A stretch of DNA of 64,000 nt from CAWEQW01 sp963811365 (GCA_963811365.1 CAWEQW010000002.1:62001-126000), one strand, 5' to 3'. Positions 43,420 to 53,270 are shown, counted from the first letter of the stretch. Notes: a model not told the origin generated them from the sequence alone. Made by a program: numbers and translations.

Positions 43420-43483
43420 CCGGGACTCATTACGCTGGCATCGTGCCGGCAGGGACCAGTGCAGAATGACCTGACCGAGGGGT

Positions 43484-43626
43484 CAGCGGATCTCGCGGGC
43501 CAAGAAGACCCTGTCGCGGGCTCACCTCGAGTTCGAGCTGCCTGTCGGGGCGGAGCGGAGCGCGCGCTCCTGCACCGCCACGCCGAGCACAACCTGAGGC
43601 ACGCGTCGGACCGCCGCCTCCAGTGA
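43484..43626 (+). pseudogene. ECF42-type sigma factor relic
   Basis: After the DGPF gene, one frame reads QRISRAKKTLSRAHLEFELP, matching the sequence that follows region 4 in ECF42 sigma factors (RISRAKKTL...FE-P). A second frame then reads GAERALLHRHAEHNLRHAS, similar to the far C-terminal AERALL-type end of the same family. Regions 2 and 4 and the long C-terminal helical domain are lost, so this is the scar of an internal deletion. Confidence 0.6.
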
Positions 43627-43645
43627 AGCCGGTAGCGTTGAGCGC

Positions 43646-44467
43646 GTGCCGTACGTGGATGCCGCCGGAGTCCGCGTGCACTACGTCGCGCACGGTCCGC
43701 GCGACGCAGGCCGGGTCCTGGTGCTGCTGCACGGGTTCACCCCTGACCACCGGTTGATGACCGGCGCCTTCGAGCCCGTCCTGGCCGGGCGCGGCGACTG
43801 GCGCCGGATCTACCTGGATCTGCCTGGCATGGGGCTGACCGCGGCGCCCGGGCAGGTCGCCTCGACAGATGATGTGTACGCCGTGGTGCGCGCCGCGGTC
43901 GAGGCGCTCGTGCCGGGACCGTATGCGGTGGCGGGCCAGTCGTACGGCGGCTACCTGGCGCGTGGCCTGGTCGCCGAGCATCGAGAGCGCGTCAGCGGGA
44001 TGGCGCTGGTCTGCCCGATGCTCGTCGCCGAGCATGCGGACCGCGACGTGCCCGCGCATCAGGTGCTGCTGCGTGACGCGTTCTGTGAAGGGCTGGCGCG
44101 CGGCACCGAGTTCGACGACGTGATGGTGCTGCAGACCGAGGAGACCCACGGGCGGGTGCAGCAGGAGATCGTCAGCGGTCTTGCCGTGGCCGACGTACCC
44201 GCGTTGGAGCGGATCCAAGAAGGCTGGTCCGGCACGTTCCCACGCGAGCCGAAGGGCGTGACGTACCGCGCGCCGGTGCTCATCTTCACGGGTCGCCAGG
44301 ACAGCTCGACGGGCTTTCGCGACGCGTGGCCGCTGCTCGGCCACTACCCGCACGCGACGTTCGCAGTGCTCGACCGCGCGGGCCACAACGGCCATATCGA
44401 GCAGCCGGCGCTCTTCCATGCGCTCGTCGAGGAGTGGCTGGACCGGGTAGAAGGCCGGAAAGGCTGA
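43646..44467 (+). CDS. Alpha/beta hydrolase
   Basis: 273 residues with a full triad: Ser in VAGQSYGGYLARGL (about 97), Asp in TGRQDSSTG, His in LDRAGHNGHIEQP. The HG oxyanion segment is VLLHGFTPDH. The shape is that of proline-iminopeptidase/haloalkane-like hydrolases; substrate unknown. GTG 43646 lacks a Shine-Dalgarno, but TAGCGT (43633-43638) is seven bases upstream, suggesting a leaderless mRNA. Confidence 0.87.
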   Translation: MPYVDAAGVRVHYVAHGPRDAGRVLVLLHGFTPDHRLMTGAFEPVLAGRGDWRRIYLDLPGMGLTAAPGQVASTDDVYAVVRAAVEALVPGPYAVAGQSYGGYLARGLVAEHRERVSGMALVCPMLVAEHADRDVPAHQVLLRDAFCEGLARGTEFDDVMVLQTEETHGRVQQEIVSGLAVADVPALERIQEGWSGTFPREPKGVTYRAPVLIFTGRQDSSTGFRDAWPLLGHYPHATFAVLDRAGHNGHIEQPALFHALVEEWLDRVEGRKG

Positions 44468-44485
44468 CGGACGGCGAGATCACTC

Positions 44486-44930
44486 GTGTGGTACCTGTTC
44501 ATCTCTCTCGACGGCGTCTTCGAGTCGCCGACCTGGACCATGGAGCTCGGCTTCGACCCGAGGATGGGCGAGGCGCTCGCCGCGATCACAGGCGAGTCGG
44601 ACGCCATCCTGCTCGGCCGCAGGACGCATGAGATGTTCGCGCCGGCCTGGCGCGACCGTACGGTCGAGGACGACCCGGGTGCTCCGGTCTTCAACGGCTC
44701 CGCGAGTTCACGTACTCCCGTTCGGGAGCCATCTACGTCTCGGGAGGCGGCCGCCTGGTCAGAGGCCTGATCGCCGACGGGCTGCTGGACAGCTGCATCC
44801 CTTCATGTTCCCGATCGCCCTCGGCGCCGGTGATCGACTCATCGCCGATCAGCTGGCCACGTACACGCTCACCGGCTATGACGTGTACGACGACGGCGTC
44901 GTTCACCTGTGCCTGGTCCCCCGGGGCTGA
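44486..44930 (+). pseudogene. Dihydrofolate-reductase-family (RibD C-terminal) protein, frameshifted and shortened
   Basis: The first frame gives WYLFISLDGVFESPTWTMEL and DAILLGRRTHEMFAPAW, the second gives GAIYVSGGGRLVRGLIADGL, and the third FMFPIALGAGDRLIADQLAT and a proper C-terminus. They are successive parts of the small DHFR-like reductase family that follows alpha/beta hydrolases in many actinobacteria. Frame changes occur at about 44705 and about 44795, and some 40-50 residues between the first two blocks seem missing. Not functional as it stands. Confidence 0.75.
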
Positions 44931-44983
44931 CTCTTCCTTCGCTCACGCCTGGATCGCGTCGGGATCCTCGTGGGCGGTGGTGG

Positions 44984-45403
44984 CTATCGCGTGAAGTCGG
45001 CGAAGCGCCAATGGGTCGGCTGCAGCGTGACCCGTTCCTCGCGGGGGATGTTCGCGGCGACGGTAGGCAGGTACGTCTCGAGCGCGTCACCCGACAGGTA
45101 CAGGGAGGCGAGCTCCCGCTGGTCCTGTGCGGTGACCGGGCGGGCGTCGACCAGCTGGCACTCGACCGAGACGTACCGCGTTCGCGGGGCGACCTCGTCG
45201 ACGACGAGCGTGGCGCAGCCGGCGCGCGCGAGCAGGTGTCTCTTGCGGCTCGTCGCTTCGGTGATGATCCAGACCAGACCGCCGACGGTGTAGGAGTACC
45301 ACAGCGGGACTGCTGCCGGTGGGCCGTTCGGGCTGGCCACGGCGAAGATGCAGACGTGCGGTCGGGCGAGGAACTCGGCCGCCGCGCTCTCGTCGAAGTC
45401 CAT
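44984..45403 (-). CDS. Pyridoxamine 5'-phosphate oxidase-like flavin-binding protein
   Basis: 139 residues of the split-barrel fold: FLARPHVCIFAVASPNGPPA, VPLWYSYTVGGLVWIITEAT, SRKRHLLARAGCATLVVDE and VSVECQLVDARPV. This is the F420- or FMN-binding PNPOx-like type found in great number in actinobacteria, with cofactor not decidable here. The ATG at 45403 has TAGGTT (minus strand, 45415-45410) six bases upstream and no Shine-Dalgarno, again a leaderless pattern. Confidence 0.85.
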   Translation of the reverse strand: MDFDESAAAEFLARPHVCIFAVASPNGPPAAVPLWYSYTVGGLVWIITEATSRKRHLLARAGCATLVVDEVAPRTRYVSVECQLVDARPVTAQDQRELASLYLSGDALETYLPTVAANIPREERVTLQPTHWRFADFTR

Positions 45404-45559
45404 CCGGCCAACCTAGCCTGCGCGGCGCCGCGAGCCAGCGCCCGCGAGCGGCACAGCCGGCAAGAGGAGCCCGCCGATCTGGGGACATGTCCATGGCGAG
45501 GTCAGAGCTCGGCCATCTCGTCCCATAGGTGCGCGGGACCTCAAGCGGTCGGCGTGCTT

Positions 45560-46006
45560 CTATCGCGACGATCTCGGTCGGAAGGCGCTGTCGCGTACGC
45601 GCTCGGTCTGCCCACGACCTGGATGCCAGGACTCGATGACGAGGCCATGGTCCAGGTACGTCAGCGCCACCTCGGAGATGTCCACGGTGAAGCCGTTGGC
45701 GGTCTGCACCGCGCGTCCGGCGATCTTGGCCTCACCGACCCACGCGCCGGGATCATCCTCCGGAGGGTCGACCGACGGGCTGTGCAGCGCGAGCCTCGGG
45801 TCACGCCGCAGGTCCGCCAGCTTGCGTGAGCCGTCCATCGAGCCGAAGGTCACCTGCCTGTCGATCAGGGTCTCGATGCCGCTGACGCGAGGCGAGCCGT
45901 CCGCGCGCAGCGTCGCCATCGTCTTGTGCTTGCGAGCCTGGAACAAGGCTCATACACGCGCGGCGAACTGTGGTGCGTCCGCCTCTATCTCGTGCCATGC
46001 CACCAT
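45560..46006 (-). pseudogene. Pyridoxamine 5'-phosphate oxidase-like protein with in-frame stop
   Basis: From ATG 46006 the frame reads AWHEIEADAPQFAARV, then a TGA (complement of 45950-45952), then in the same frame ALFQARKHKTMATLRADGSP and RLALHSPSVDPPEDDPGAWV. Relatives have Arg (CGA) where the TGA is, so one C-to-T change explains the stop. A TTG just after it could restart translation and give 128 residues without the first helix. The rest of the split-barrel fold looks whole. Confidence 0.7.
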
Positions 46007-46042
46007 GCACACGGACTGGCACGTGACACCGACACGTGAGCC

Positions 46043-46618
46043 TCAGGGATGCACACGTCGTTGCATCACCCAGCGCCACTTCGCGATCCTGCGATGACGT
46101 TCGAACCCCAGCTCCTCGAACAGGCTCTCCGGCCCGGTGTGCAGGTAGGCGCCGCGCTGGGGAGGCCGGTCCTCGACCTGCTCGGGGTAGGCCTCGACGA
46201 GTCCGCCACCGGCCCTCCCGATCGCCTCGAGAGCAGCAGCCACGGCTGCGCGAGCGACCCCCTCGCGCCGATGCCCGTTGCCGGTGAAGATGCAGGCGAT
46301 CCTCCAGTCCGGGGCCTCGGTGAGTCCCTTGTTGTACGCGCCCAGGTTCTTGATGTTGGGGAGCTCCGCTGGCGGGCCGTACTGGCACCAGCCCACACAC
46401 TCCTCATCCTGGTAGACCAGGACCTGGTGCACCGTCTTCTGGCGCACGTGCTCGTGCTTGGACTCGCGGTTCTGGACGGCGGTGCGGTCCTTGCCGACCC
46501 CCTCGGGGTGAAAGCCCATGCACCAGCAACCACCCCAGACCCCGTTGTTCGCCTCAACGAGTCGAGCGAAGTCGTCCCAGGTCTCGACGTCGAGTGGACG
46601 TGTCGTGTACGCAGGCAT
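46043..46618 (-). CDS. GNAT-family N-acetyltransferase
   Basis: 191 residues. The N-terminal WDDFARLVEANNGVWGGCWC and the CMGFHPEG segment mark a GNAT group often annotated as N-acetyltransferase of unknown substrate; the acetyl-CoA loop is FTGNGHRREGVARAAVAAAL (about 107-126). ATG 46618 has GGAGAG five bases upstream, preferred to the earlier ATG at 46651. It is convergent with nothing; the PNPOx-like pseudogene follows on the same strand. Confidence 0.82.
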   Translation of the reverse strand: MPAYTTRPLDVETWDDFARLVEANNGVWGGCWCMGFHPEGVGKDRTAVQNRESKHEHVRQKTVHQVLVYQDEECVGWCQYGPPAELPNIKNLGAYNKGLTEAPDWRIACIFTGNGHRREGVARAAVAAALEAIGRAGGGLVEAYPEQVEDRPPQRGAYLHTGPESLFEELGFERHRRIAKWRWVMQRRVHP

Positions 46619-46774
46619 CGTCTCTCCGGTCACGGAGCCAGCCTGCCGCACGACAGCTGAACGCGGCAGCCCTGACGTGGCGCCTGCGGCAGCGTCTGCG
46701 CTCCTCCCACGCAGCCAGGTCGACCCACAGCCGTGCTAGAGACGTCCACGCCCTGCGTCTCGTAGCCTGACCAG

Positions 46775-47290
46775 GTGGCCACCTTCATCCTCGCAGTGCT
46801 CGGCGACGACCGCCCAGGTCTTGTGTCGGCTCTCTCGATGCCGGTCAACGCGCACGGCGCGAGCTGGGAGCGCAGCCAGATGTCACGGCTGGCCGGCAAG
46901 TTCGCCGGGATCGTGTTGGTGACCGTCGCCGACGAACGACTCGGCGCTCTGACGGCGGATCTCACGGCACTGCGTGACCAGGGGCTGCAGGTGACGCTGG
47001 AGCGAACGGACGAGGTCATTGACCGCGAGGCCCTTCGACTTCACCTGGACCTTCTCGGCGCCGACCACCCTGGCATCGTGGCGGAGGTCACCGCCTCCCT
47101 CGCTGCCCGTGGCGTCAGCATCGAGGAGCTCACCACCGACGTCCACGATGCGCCGATGGCCGGCGGGACGCTCTTCGAGGCTCGCGCGGTGCTCGCGGCC
47201 CCGCCCACGGCGAACGCCGAAGGCCTGAGGTCGATGCTCGAGGGGCTCGCCGATGAGCTGATGGTCGAGATCCGGCTTTCGGAGGACTGA
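46775..47290 (+). CDS. Tandem ACT-domain protein, GcvR-like
   Basis: 171 residues in two ACT domains: FILAVLGDDRPGLVSALSMP (about 4-23) and LDLLGADHPGIVAEVTASLA (about 91-110), joined by an acidic linker. ACT pairs bind amino acids, often glycine or serine; GcvR in Gammaproteobacteria regulates glycine cleavage through such domains. Here no gcv gene is adjacent, so the role is open. GTG 46775 has TAGCCT six bases before it and no Shine-Dalgarno (leaderless pattern). Confidence 0.8.
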   Translation: MATFILAVLGDDRPGLVSALSMPVNAHGASWERSQMSRLAGKFAGIVLVTVADERLGALTADLTALRDQGLQVTLERTDEVIDREALRLHLDLLGADHPGIVAEVTASLAARGVSIEELTTDVHDAPMAGGTLFEARAVLAAPPTANAEGLRSMLEGLADELMVEIRLSED

Positions 47291-47305
47291 GGCACTCGTC
47301 CGGAC

Positions 47306-47506
47306 GTACCCGTCCCCGCGTATGCGCAACAGCGCGAGACGTTCGTCGAGGTGATGGCGGACTCGACGTACCACGGTGACGACCCGGCCACCGTGGCCGA
47401 GGTCATCGTCGCCGCGGTCACCGGCACCGACCCTCGAGTTCGATACTCCGCCGGCGTCACGGCCGGCCGGGTGAGCGCCCTGCGCGACAACCTGTCGTCC
47501 GGCTGA
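47306..47506 (+). pseudogene. Short-chain dehydrogenase C-terminal fragment
   Basis: A 66-codon open stretch without a start codon in a suitable place reads YAQQRETFVEVMADSTYHGD, TVAEVIVAAVTGTDPRVRYS and AGRVSALRDNLSSG, then TGA. This is the end of a classical SDR oxidoreductase of the ketoreductase type (xxxVAEVIVxAxTxxxPRxRYxAG). The Rossmann and catalytic parts are missing; the ACT gene lies directly upstream. Confidence 0.6.
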
Positions 47507-47611
47507 CCGCCCGTAGCGGGATGTCGCGAGCGGAAGCCTCGACGGTCTGTCAACAGGGGGAGCCGATCGAGCCGGCCCTCGCGCGCTCCACCAGAGCCGC
47601 CGGTCGCCGAG

Positions 47612-48403
47612 TCAGCTGGTGGCAAGGTGGAAGGCAAGCGCCAGTCCCGCGAGCCCGACCACCCAGCGCAGCGGTCGCTCCGGCGCCACCCGTACGACGA
47701 CCGGGCCGATGAACCCGCCCAGGGCCGCGCCGATCCCGATAGCCGCGGCCGCTGACCAGTCGACGGGGGCGAAGACGGCGTAGGCGATCGCTGCGACGCC
47801 GTTCGCAGTGCCGGTGGCGATGTTCTTGACCGCGTTGGTGATCGGCAGAGGCTCGATCCGTTCCAGCGCCAGGACTGCGAGCGCGATGATCCCGACCCCC
47901 GCGCCGAAGTAGCCGCTGTAGACCCCGAGCAGGACAACGACGAGCGCCCAGTGCCGAGCGATCGCGGGGTCACCGTGGGCGACGTTGCCGGGAGCGGCCT
48001 CATCGCCGCCGCTCACGAGAACACGGCCAAGGGCGAAGCGGCGAACCCGATCGCGGCACAAGAGAAGGAGCGCACCGAAGCCGACGAGCCACGGCACCAC
48101 CGCCTGGAACGCCTCCGGCGGGGTGAGCAGAAGGAGCGCCGCACCCGCAGCGCCGCCGACCGCCGCCAGGGCTGCCAGGCGAGCCACCCGCCTCCATTGC
48201 CCACCCAGCTCCACACGCGAGCCTGCCACCGTGCCGCCAGTGACGCCGAAGAGCGCGACCGTATTCGTGACGTTGGCTGCGAGTGGGGGCAGCCCGACAG
48301 CGAGGAGCGCCGGATAGCTGATCAAGGACGCGAGCCCGGCAACGGATCCGGTGAGACCGGCACCTACGCCTGCCAGGACTAGCCAGAGTTCGCTCAACTG
48401 CAC
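47612..48403 (-). CDS. TauE/SafE-family sulfite exporter-like permease
   Basis: 263 residues with about eight membrane helices in two repeats: GAGLTGSVAGLASLISYPAL in the first and GVYSGYFGAGVGIIALAVLA with AVKNIATGTANGVAAIAYAV in the second. This is the TauE/SafE (DUF81) family, members of which export organosulfonates or sulfite or carry other anions. GTG 48403 has GGAGAA nine bases upstream. No sulfur genes are adjacent, so the substrate is undetermined. Confidence 0.87.
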   Translation of the reverse strand: MQLSELWLVLAGVGAGLTGSVAGLASLISYPALLAVGLPPLAANVTNTVALFGVTGGTVAGSRVELGGQWRRVARLAALAAVGGAAGAALLLLTPPEAFQAVVPWLVGFGALLLLCRDRVRRFALGRVLVSGGDEAAPGNVAHGDPAIARHWALVVVLLGVYSGYFGAGVGIIALAVLALERIEPLPITNAVKNIATGTANGVAAIAYAVFAPVDWSAAAAIGIGAALGGFIGPVVVRVAPERPLRWVVGLAGLALAFHLATS

Positions 48404-48548
48404 GCGACGATTCTCCGGTAAGGGTGACCTTGGCCGGCAACGCGTCTCACCAGCGCAACGATACGGAGGTCGCGGACCGGTCCTCAGCTCGTCGAATCGG
48501 ACGGTCTGCGACGAACGATGCCGAGCGAAGGAACCGCGGTAACCCAGG

Positions 48549-48767
48549 TCACGTGCTCTCACCTCGCGCAACCGGTCGCGGTGTGAGGCTGCTGCCGCCA
48601 GGCGGCGCTATGACGGCAGCGCCGTGGGTTCGCAGCCGCTCGGCGATGTCTGGGACGTCGAGTTGGCTGGCGCCGGCCCGGAGCATCAGAGACCCTGCCT
48701 CGTCGACGGTGTACTCGGGGTTGTGCCCGTTCAGGAGCTGGAAGACCCGGGTGGGCGACCAGGCCAA
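48549..48767 (-). CDS. Short protein or gene end of unknown function beside a transposase relic
   Basis: The frame reads AWSPTRVFQLLNGHNPEYTV and LRAGASQLDVPDIAERLRTH, text that looks protein-like rather than random, but no family is recognised. The sense ends just where DNA related to an IS1182 element begins on the right, and no good start codon or ribosome site is seen, so it is more likely the 3' part of a gene cut by the insertion than a complete gene of 72 residues. Confidence 0.35.
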   Translation of the reverse strand: MAWSPTRVFQLLNGHNPEYTVDEAGSLMLRAGASQLDVPDIAERLRTHGAAVIAPPGGSSLTPRPVARGEST

Positions 48768-48824
48768 GCGCCGGGGTCAGCGTCTCTGGCCAGCACCTTC
48801 CCACTCCGACGCAGTGCACAGACA

Positions 48825-48850
48825 CGGCCGGGGTCCGCAGACCCCGGCCG
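48825..48850. repeat. Perfect 11-bp inverted repeat at the left side of the transposase relic
   Basis: CGGCCGGGGTC and GACCCCGGCCG face each other across CGCA. It lies just left of the first recognisable transposase codons. It could be a transcription-blocking hairpin often found at insertion-sequence ends, or an unrelated terminator of the truncated gene to the left. Confidence 0.4.
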
Positions 48851-48852
48851 CA

Positions 48853-49950
48853 CCTTGGTGGAACAGACCGGGTGATCGGCGGGTTCCGCAAGCGCCACCT
48901 GTCCGCGTTGGGGCACCTGTTCGTGCAGGCGCTCGCCCTGTGCCAGGCCGCGGGCATGGTCAAGCTCGGGCAGGTCGCGCTCGATGGCACCAAGCTGCGG
49001 GCGAACGCGTCGCGGCGCAAGGCGATGAGCTATGCGCGGATGAGCGAGAAGGAGAAGATCCTCGCCCAGGAGGTGACCGACCTGTTGGCCGAGGCCGAAG
49101 CGATCGACCAGGCCGAGGACGCAAGTACGGCAAGGACCGTCGCGGCGACGAGCTGCCTGAGCAGCTGCGCCGCCGCGAGACCCGGCTGGCGAAGATCCGC
49201 GAGGCCAAGCAGGCGCTGGAGGACGAGGCCCGCGACGCGCGAAGGCCGCCGCGGAGGAGAAGGCCGCGGAGAAGGGCGAGGACGAGGAGGCCACCGCGGA
49301 GCGGGTCGCTCAGGCCGGTGAGACCGCGGTGCCGAGGCCGAAGGCGCAACGGAACTTCACCGATCCGGAGTCGAAGATCATGAAGACCTCCGACGGGGCG
49401 TTCCACCAGTGCTTCAACGGCCAAGCCGTGGTCGACGCCGCGCATCAGGTGATCGTGGCCGCCGACGTCACCGACTGCGCTGCCGACGTGGCCAACCTGA
49501 TCCCGCTGACCGAGCAGACCATCGTCAACACCGGACACGCCCCGACCCAGCTGCTCGCCGATGCCGGCTACTGCTCCGAGGACAACCTGCAGCAAGGTGC
49601 TGCCGTCGGTGCGCAGACGGGGACGGAGTTCTTCATCGCCTTGGGCCGGGCCAAGCACGACGACCCAGTCCCGGTCGCGCCCGCGGGCCCGTCCGAGCAA
49701 CGCCACCGTCAAGCAGCGGATGGCCCGCAAGCTGGCCACCAAGCGAGGCCGGGCGGTCTACGCCCGACGCAAGACGATCGTGGAACCGGTGTTCGGGCAG
49801 ATGGCCACCTTGCAGAACGCCAAACATCTCCTGCTCCGCGGCCTGGACGGTGCCCGAGGTGAGTGGCTGCTGCTCGCGGCCTGTCACAACCTGCGCAAGC
49901 TCCACGGCACGATCGGTATCAACGGCCTGACGGGCCTGGCGACCAGCTGA
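48853..49950 (+). pseudogene. IS1182-family transposase, 5'-truncated with several frameshifts
   Basis: Frame by frame the piece reads GGFRKRHLSALGHLFVQALA and KLGQVALDGTKLRANASRRK, then DELPEQLRRRETRLAKIREA, then FTDPESKIMKTSDGAFHQCF, NGQAVVDAAHQVIVAADVTD and ADAGYCSEDNL, and finally RRKTIVEPVFGQMATLQNAK with LAACHNLRKLH. The DDE core signatures (LDGTK, ADAGY, EPVFGQ) belong to the IS1182 family. At least three frame changes (about 49120, 49240, 49675) and loss of the first 90 residues make it inactive. Terminal inverted repeats could not be fixed, so the element borders are unknown. Confidence 0.8.
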
Positions 49951-50113
49951 CGCGACCCCTGCGGCCAGCCCCAACGGCCGCATGGACGCCTCCAGGCGGC
50001 ACCGACGCCGAAGATCGCATCCGGGTGTCGCCACGACACCCCACCGACCACCACCAGGGTCAGCGACCGCCAAACACAACAACCAGCCGCGGTGGAGCTT
50101 ACTGACCACGCTC

Positions 50114-53100
50114 CTAGCCGACCGTGATGGTCAGCGTCTGGGCGGCGGTCGGGCTCACGCCGTTCTTCGCCTTGACCGTCACCTGGTAGGTGCCCGGTGA
50201 CGTCGGCGTTCCGGCGATCGTGCCGGTGCCGTCGCCGTTGTCGGTGAAGGACAGGCCATCGGGCAGGTCGCCCTTGACCTTCAGCGTCGGCATCTCCTGC
50301 GCCGTCGGTGACTGCGTCGTCGCGGTGGTCACCGTGAAGCTCCCCGACTGGCCGCTGGTGAACGACGCGGTCGGGTCCGACGTGATCTGCAGCGGAGCCA
50401 CGTTGACGACGAACGACGTGCGCACGGTCCTGGCGTGGTAGCGCGCCTTGACCGTGATGGTGGCGATGCCGGATCCCACGGTCCGAAGGGTCGTCCCGTG
50501 CTTGACCGACACCACGGAGGGCCGGTTGGAGGAGTAGCGGATGGTCAGGCCGCGCGGCAGCGGCGTGCTGCGGCCCCTGCTGACGTAGCCGTGCAGCTGC
50601 TCGTCGTCGGTCGCGACGGTGACCTGCGGGTTGATCGTCGTACCGACGTCGAAGGCCACGCGCTGGGCCACGTCCGCGGCTCGGTCTCCGTGCTCGATCG
50701 GACGGACCGTCACCGTGGTCGGAACCCGTCCGATGGTGCCGACGACCCGGACCTTGGCGCGCGCCACCACGTCGGAGGAGGACTCCCCGAGCTGCAGGCC
50801 GTAGCTGGTGTCGTCGACCTTCATCACTCCGCTCCGCTCGTCGAAGAACGCCAGCGACGAGGCCGGGACCCGGAAGGTGACCCGACGCGACTGCCCGGGT
50901 CGGAGCTCGACCCGCTGGAAGTCGACCAGCCGCTTGGCCGGCCGCTGCGCCTCACCAGGGGCGAACGGCGTCGTGGCGTAGAGCTGCGGCGTCGCGGTGC
51001 CGGAGCGGGTGCCGGTGTTCGTGACGATCGCAGTGGCCCGGATGGTGCCCTCGGCCCGCACCGGAGCCCTGCCGACGAGCAGGTGGGAGTAGCGGAACCG
51101 GCTGTAGCTCAAGCCGTGCCCGAACGCGTACGACGGCTGCCCGGTGAAGTACATGTACGTGCGGCCGGGGTTGCCGTCGCTAGGACGGATGGCGTAGTCG
51201 GTGATGTCCGGGAGCTGGCTGTCGTCGGCGTACCAGGTGAACGGCAGGTGCCCGCTGGGGTTGACCGAGCCGAGCAGCACGTTGGCGAGCGCGGGGCCCT
51301 GCCGCTGGCCGTTGTAGGAGCTCCACAGGATCGCCGGGCTGGTGTCGGCGAAGTCGCGGACGTCGACCGACCCGACCGTCTCGAGGTAGACGACCGTGCG
51401 CGGGTTGGCGGCCTCGACCTGCTTGATCATCGAGGCCTGGGCTCCCGGGAGCGCCGTGGTGGAGCGGTCGTGGTCCTCCGAGGAGGTCGTGTAGTCGGTG
51501 CCCCCGACGACCACGACGGCGTCGTAGCTCTTGACCGCGTCCAGGGTCGCCTGGTCGACGGTGTTCAGCGACGCTGCGTTGGTGCCGCCGGTCACTCCCG
51601 GGAGGAAGTCGACCTGGGCGTTCGGGTCGCGGTGCAGCACGGCCTGCTTGATGCCCGTGTAGGCGTCGATGTTGTTCGCCGCACCGGCGCCGATCTGCCG
51701 AGCTGGAGTAGCCGCCGGTGAACAGCCGGTCCGGGTGCGCGAAGTAGCCGACCACGGCCACCTTGAACCGGCGCGAGGACGGCACCCGCATCGGCAGCAG
51801 CCGGGAGCCGTCGACCTTGTCGTTCTTCAGCAGGACCAGGCTCTCCTCGGCGCTGCGCTGCGCCTGGGCGAGCCGCTCGGGGGTCTCGGTGATGGCGTTG
51901 TTCGACGGGTCGGTCACCCACGTCGTGCCACCGAGGCGCTGGCGTGCTGCCTGCACCCACGGCACCTGGTTCTCCGCGTCGAACTCGCCGGTCTCGATCC
52001 GGGCCGTGAACAGCCGGACCAGCGACGTGTCGACGTCACCGACGTTGAACGTGTCGGTCTGGGTCTTGATGTGCTGGGCGATCGCGGTCGGCACCGTGTT
52101 CCCGTAGCTGTACTGGTCGTGGTAGCCCCAGTTGCAGTCCAGGTCCTCACCCGCGGCGATCGCGTACGCCGTGCGCCCGTACTGGTCCAGCGGAGCCGGG
52201 GCGTACGGGGGCTGCCAGTGGTGTCCGGCCTGGATCTCGTAGACCGCGTCGCAGTCGGACGTGAAGTAGCCGTTGAAGCCGTAGGTGTCGCGGGCCAGGT
52301 CGCTCATCAGCTGCACGCTGGCGGCAGCGGGCACTCCGTTGACCTCGTTGTAGGAGCTCATGATCGAGCCCGGGTGTGCGCTGCCTTGATGATGTCGGCG
52401 AACTGCGTTGGTGTAGTACTCCCGCAGCGTGCGCTGGTCCATGTCGGAGGAGCCGCTGCGCCGGTTCACCTCGCTGTTGTTGGCGGCGTAGTGCTTCAGC
52501 GTCGCGATCGCCTTGTAGTAGCCGTGGGCCGAGCGGGGCAGCGCGCCCTGCTGGTTCTGGCCCTGAAGGCCGTCGACGTACTGGCCGGCCAGCCGTGCCG
52601 TCAGCGTCGGGTCCTCGCTCCAGCTCTCGTCGTTGCGCCCCCACCGGGGGTCGCGAGCGAGGTTGACGGTGGGCGCGTAGAAGTCGAGGTTCTCGGTGTT
52701 GTTCGGTGCGGTGTCCCGCGCCTCGTCACCGATCAGCGACGCCTCCCGGTACACCAGGTTCGGGTCCCAGGTGCTGCCCATCGACAGGTCCGAGGGGTAC
52801 GACGTGGTGTTGGTCAGCGTCGTCGCGTTGCCGGTCGGCGTGATCGTCGAGGCGTTGACGCCGTGGTTGGACTCGTTCCACCAGCCCCAGGCGGCGATCC
52901 CGAGCCGCGCGATGGCCGGGGCGCGGGAGCTGTTCATCTCCTGCGCCTTCTCACCCAGGGTCATCCGCGACACCAGGTCGGCGGCGCGCTCGGCGGGACG
53001 GTAGGAGGTGTCGAGATAGACCGGCCCGTGATGGGCGGCCGCGCTGGCTGCTGTGGCGTTGCCGGCGGTGCCTGCGGTGATCGCGCCGGCGGCCAGGGCG

Positions 53101-53144
53101 AGGCTGGCGATGACGGTGACGGGTCGTGGATGACCTCTGCTCAA
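50114..53144 (-). pseudogene. Secreted multi-domain GH3 beta-glycosidase, frameshifted
   Basis: A signal peptide (VTVIASLALAAGAITAGTAG) is followed by the GH3 domains of the beta-xylosidase type: GIAAWGWWNESNHGV, DFYAPTVNLARDPRWGRNDE, nucleophile Asp in GYFTSDCDAVYEI. After KVAVVGYFAHPDRLFTGGYS the frame breaks at about 51698 by one extra base; the second frame continues with VVVGGTDYTTSSEDHDR, the PA/fibronectin-like part and two Ig-like or BIG-type domains to 50114. An extra out-of-frame stretch at about 52371-52412 is closed by a second insertion. TTG 53144 preceded by GGAG at seven bases is the likely start. Confidence 0.8.
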
Positions 53145-53270
53145 GGTGTTCTCCGAGTGGAACGGCGCGCGACATGGCCGAACGCGGTGAGTGGGACGGG
53201 CCGCGCCGGGTCCGGTGAGCCGGAGTAAAGGTGACGCGACTCTCATGAACCTAGATCCCCGACATTGTCC

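Noticed and set aside
17672..45952. Reading the in-frame TGA codons at 17672-17674 and 45950-45952 as selenocysteine or recoded codons
   Set aside because: No selenocysteine insertion structure or cysteine homologue position is apparent, relatives have Trp or Arg there, and many genes in the window use TGA as a normal stop.
48825..48850. CRISPR repeat or phage attachment site
   Set aside because: It occurs once as a hairpin. No array of regularly spaced repeats, cas gene, integrase or tRNA is present anywhere in the window.
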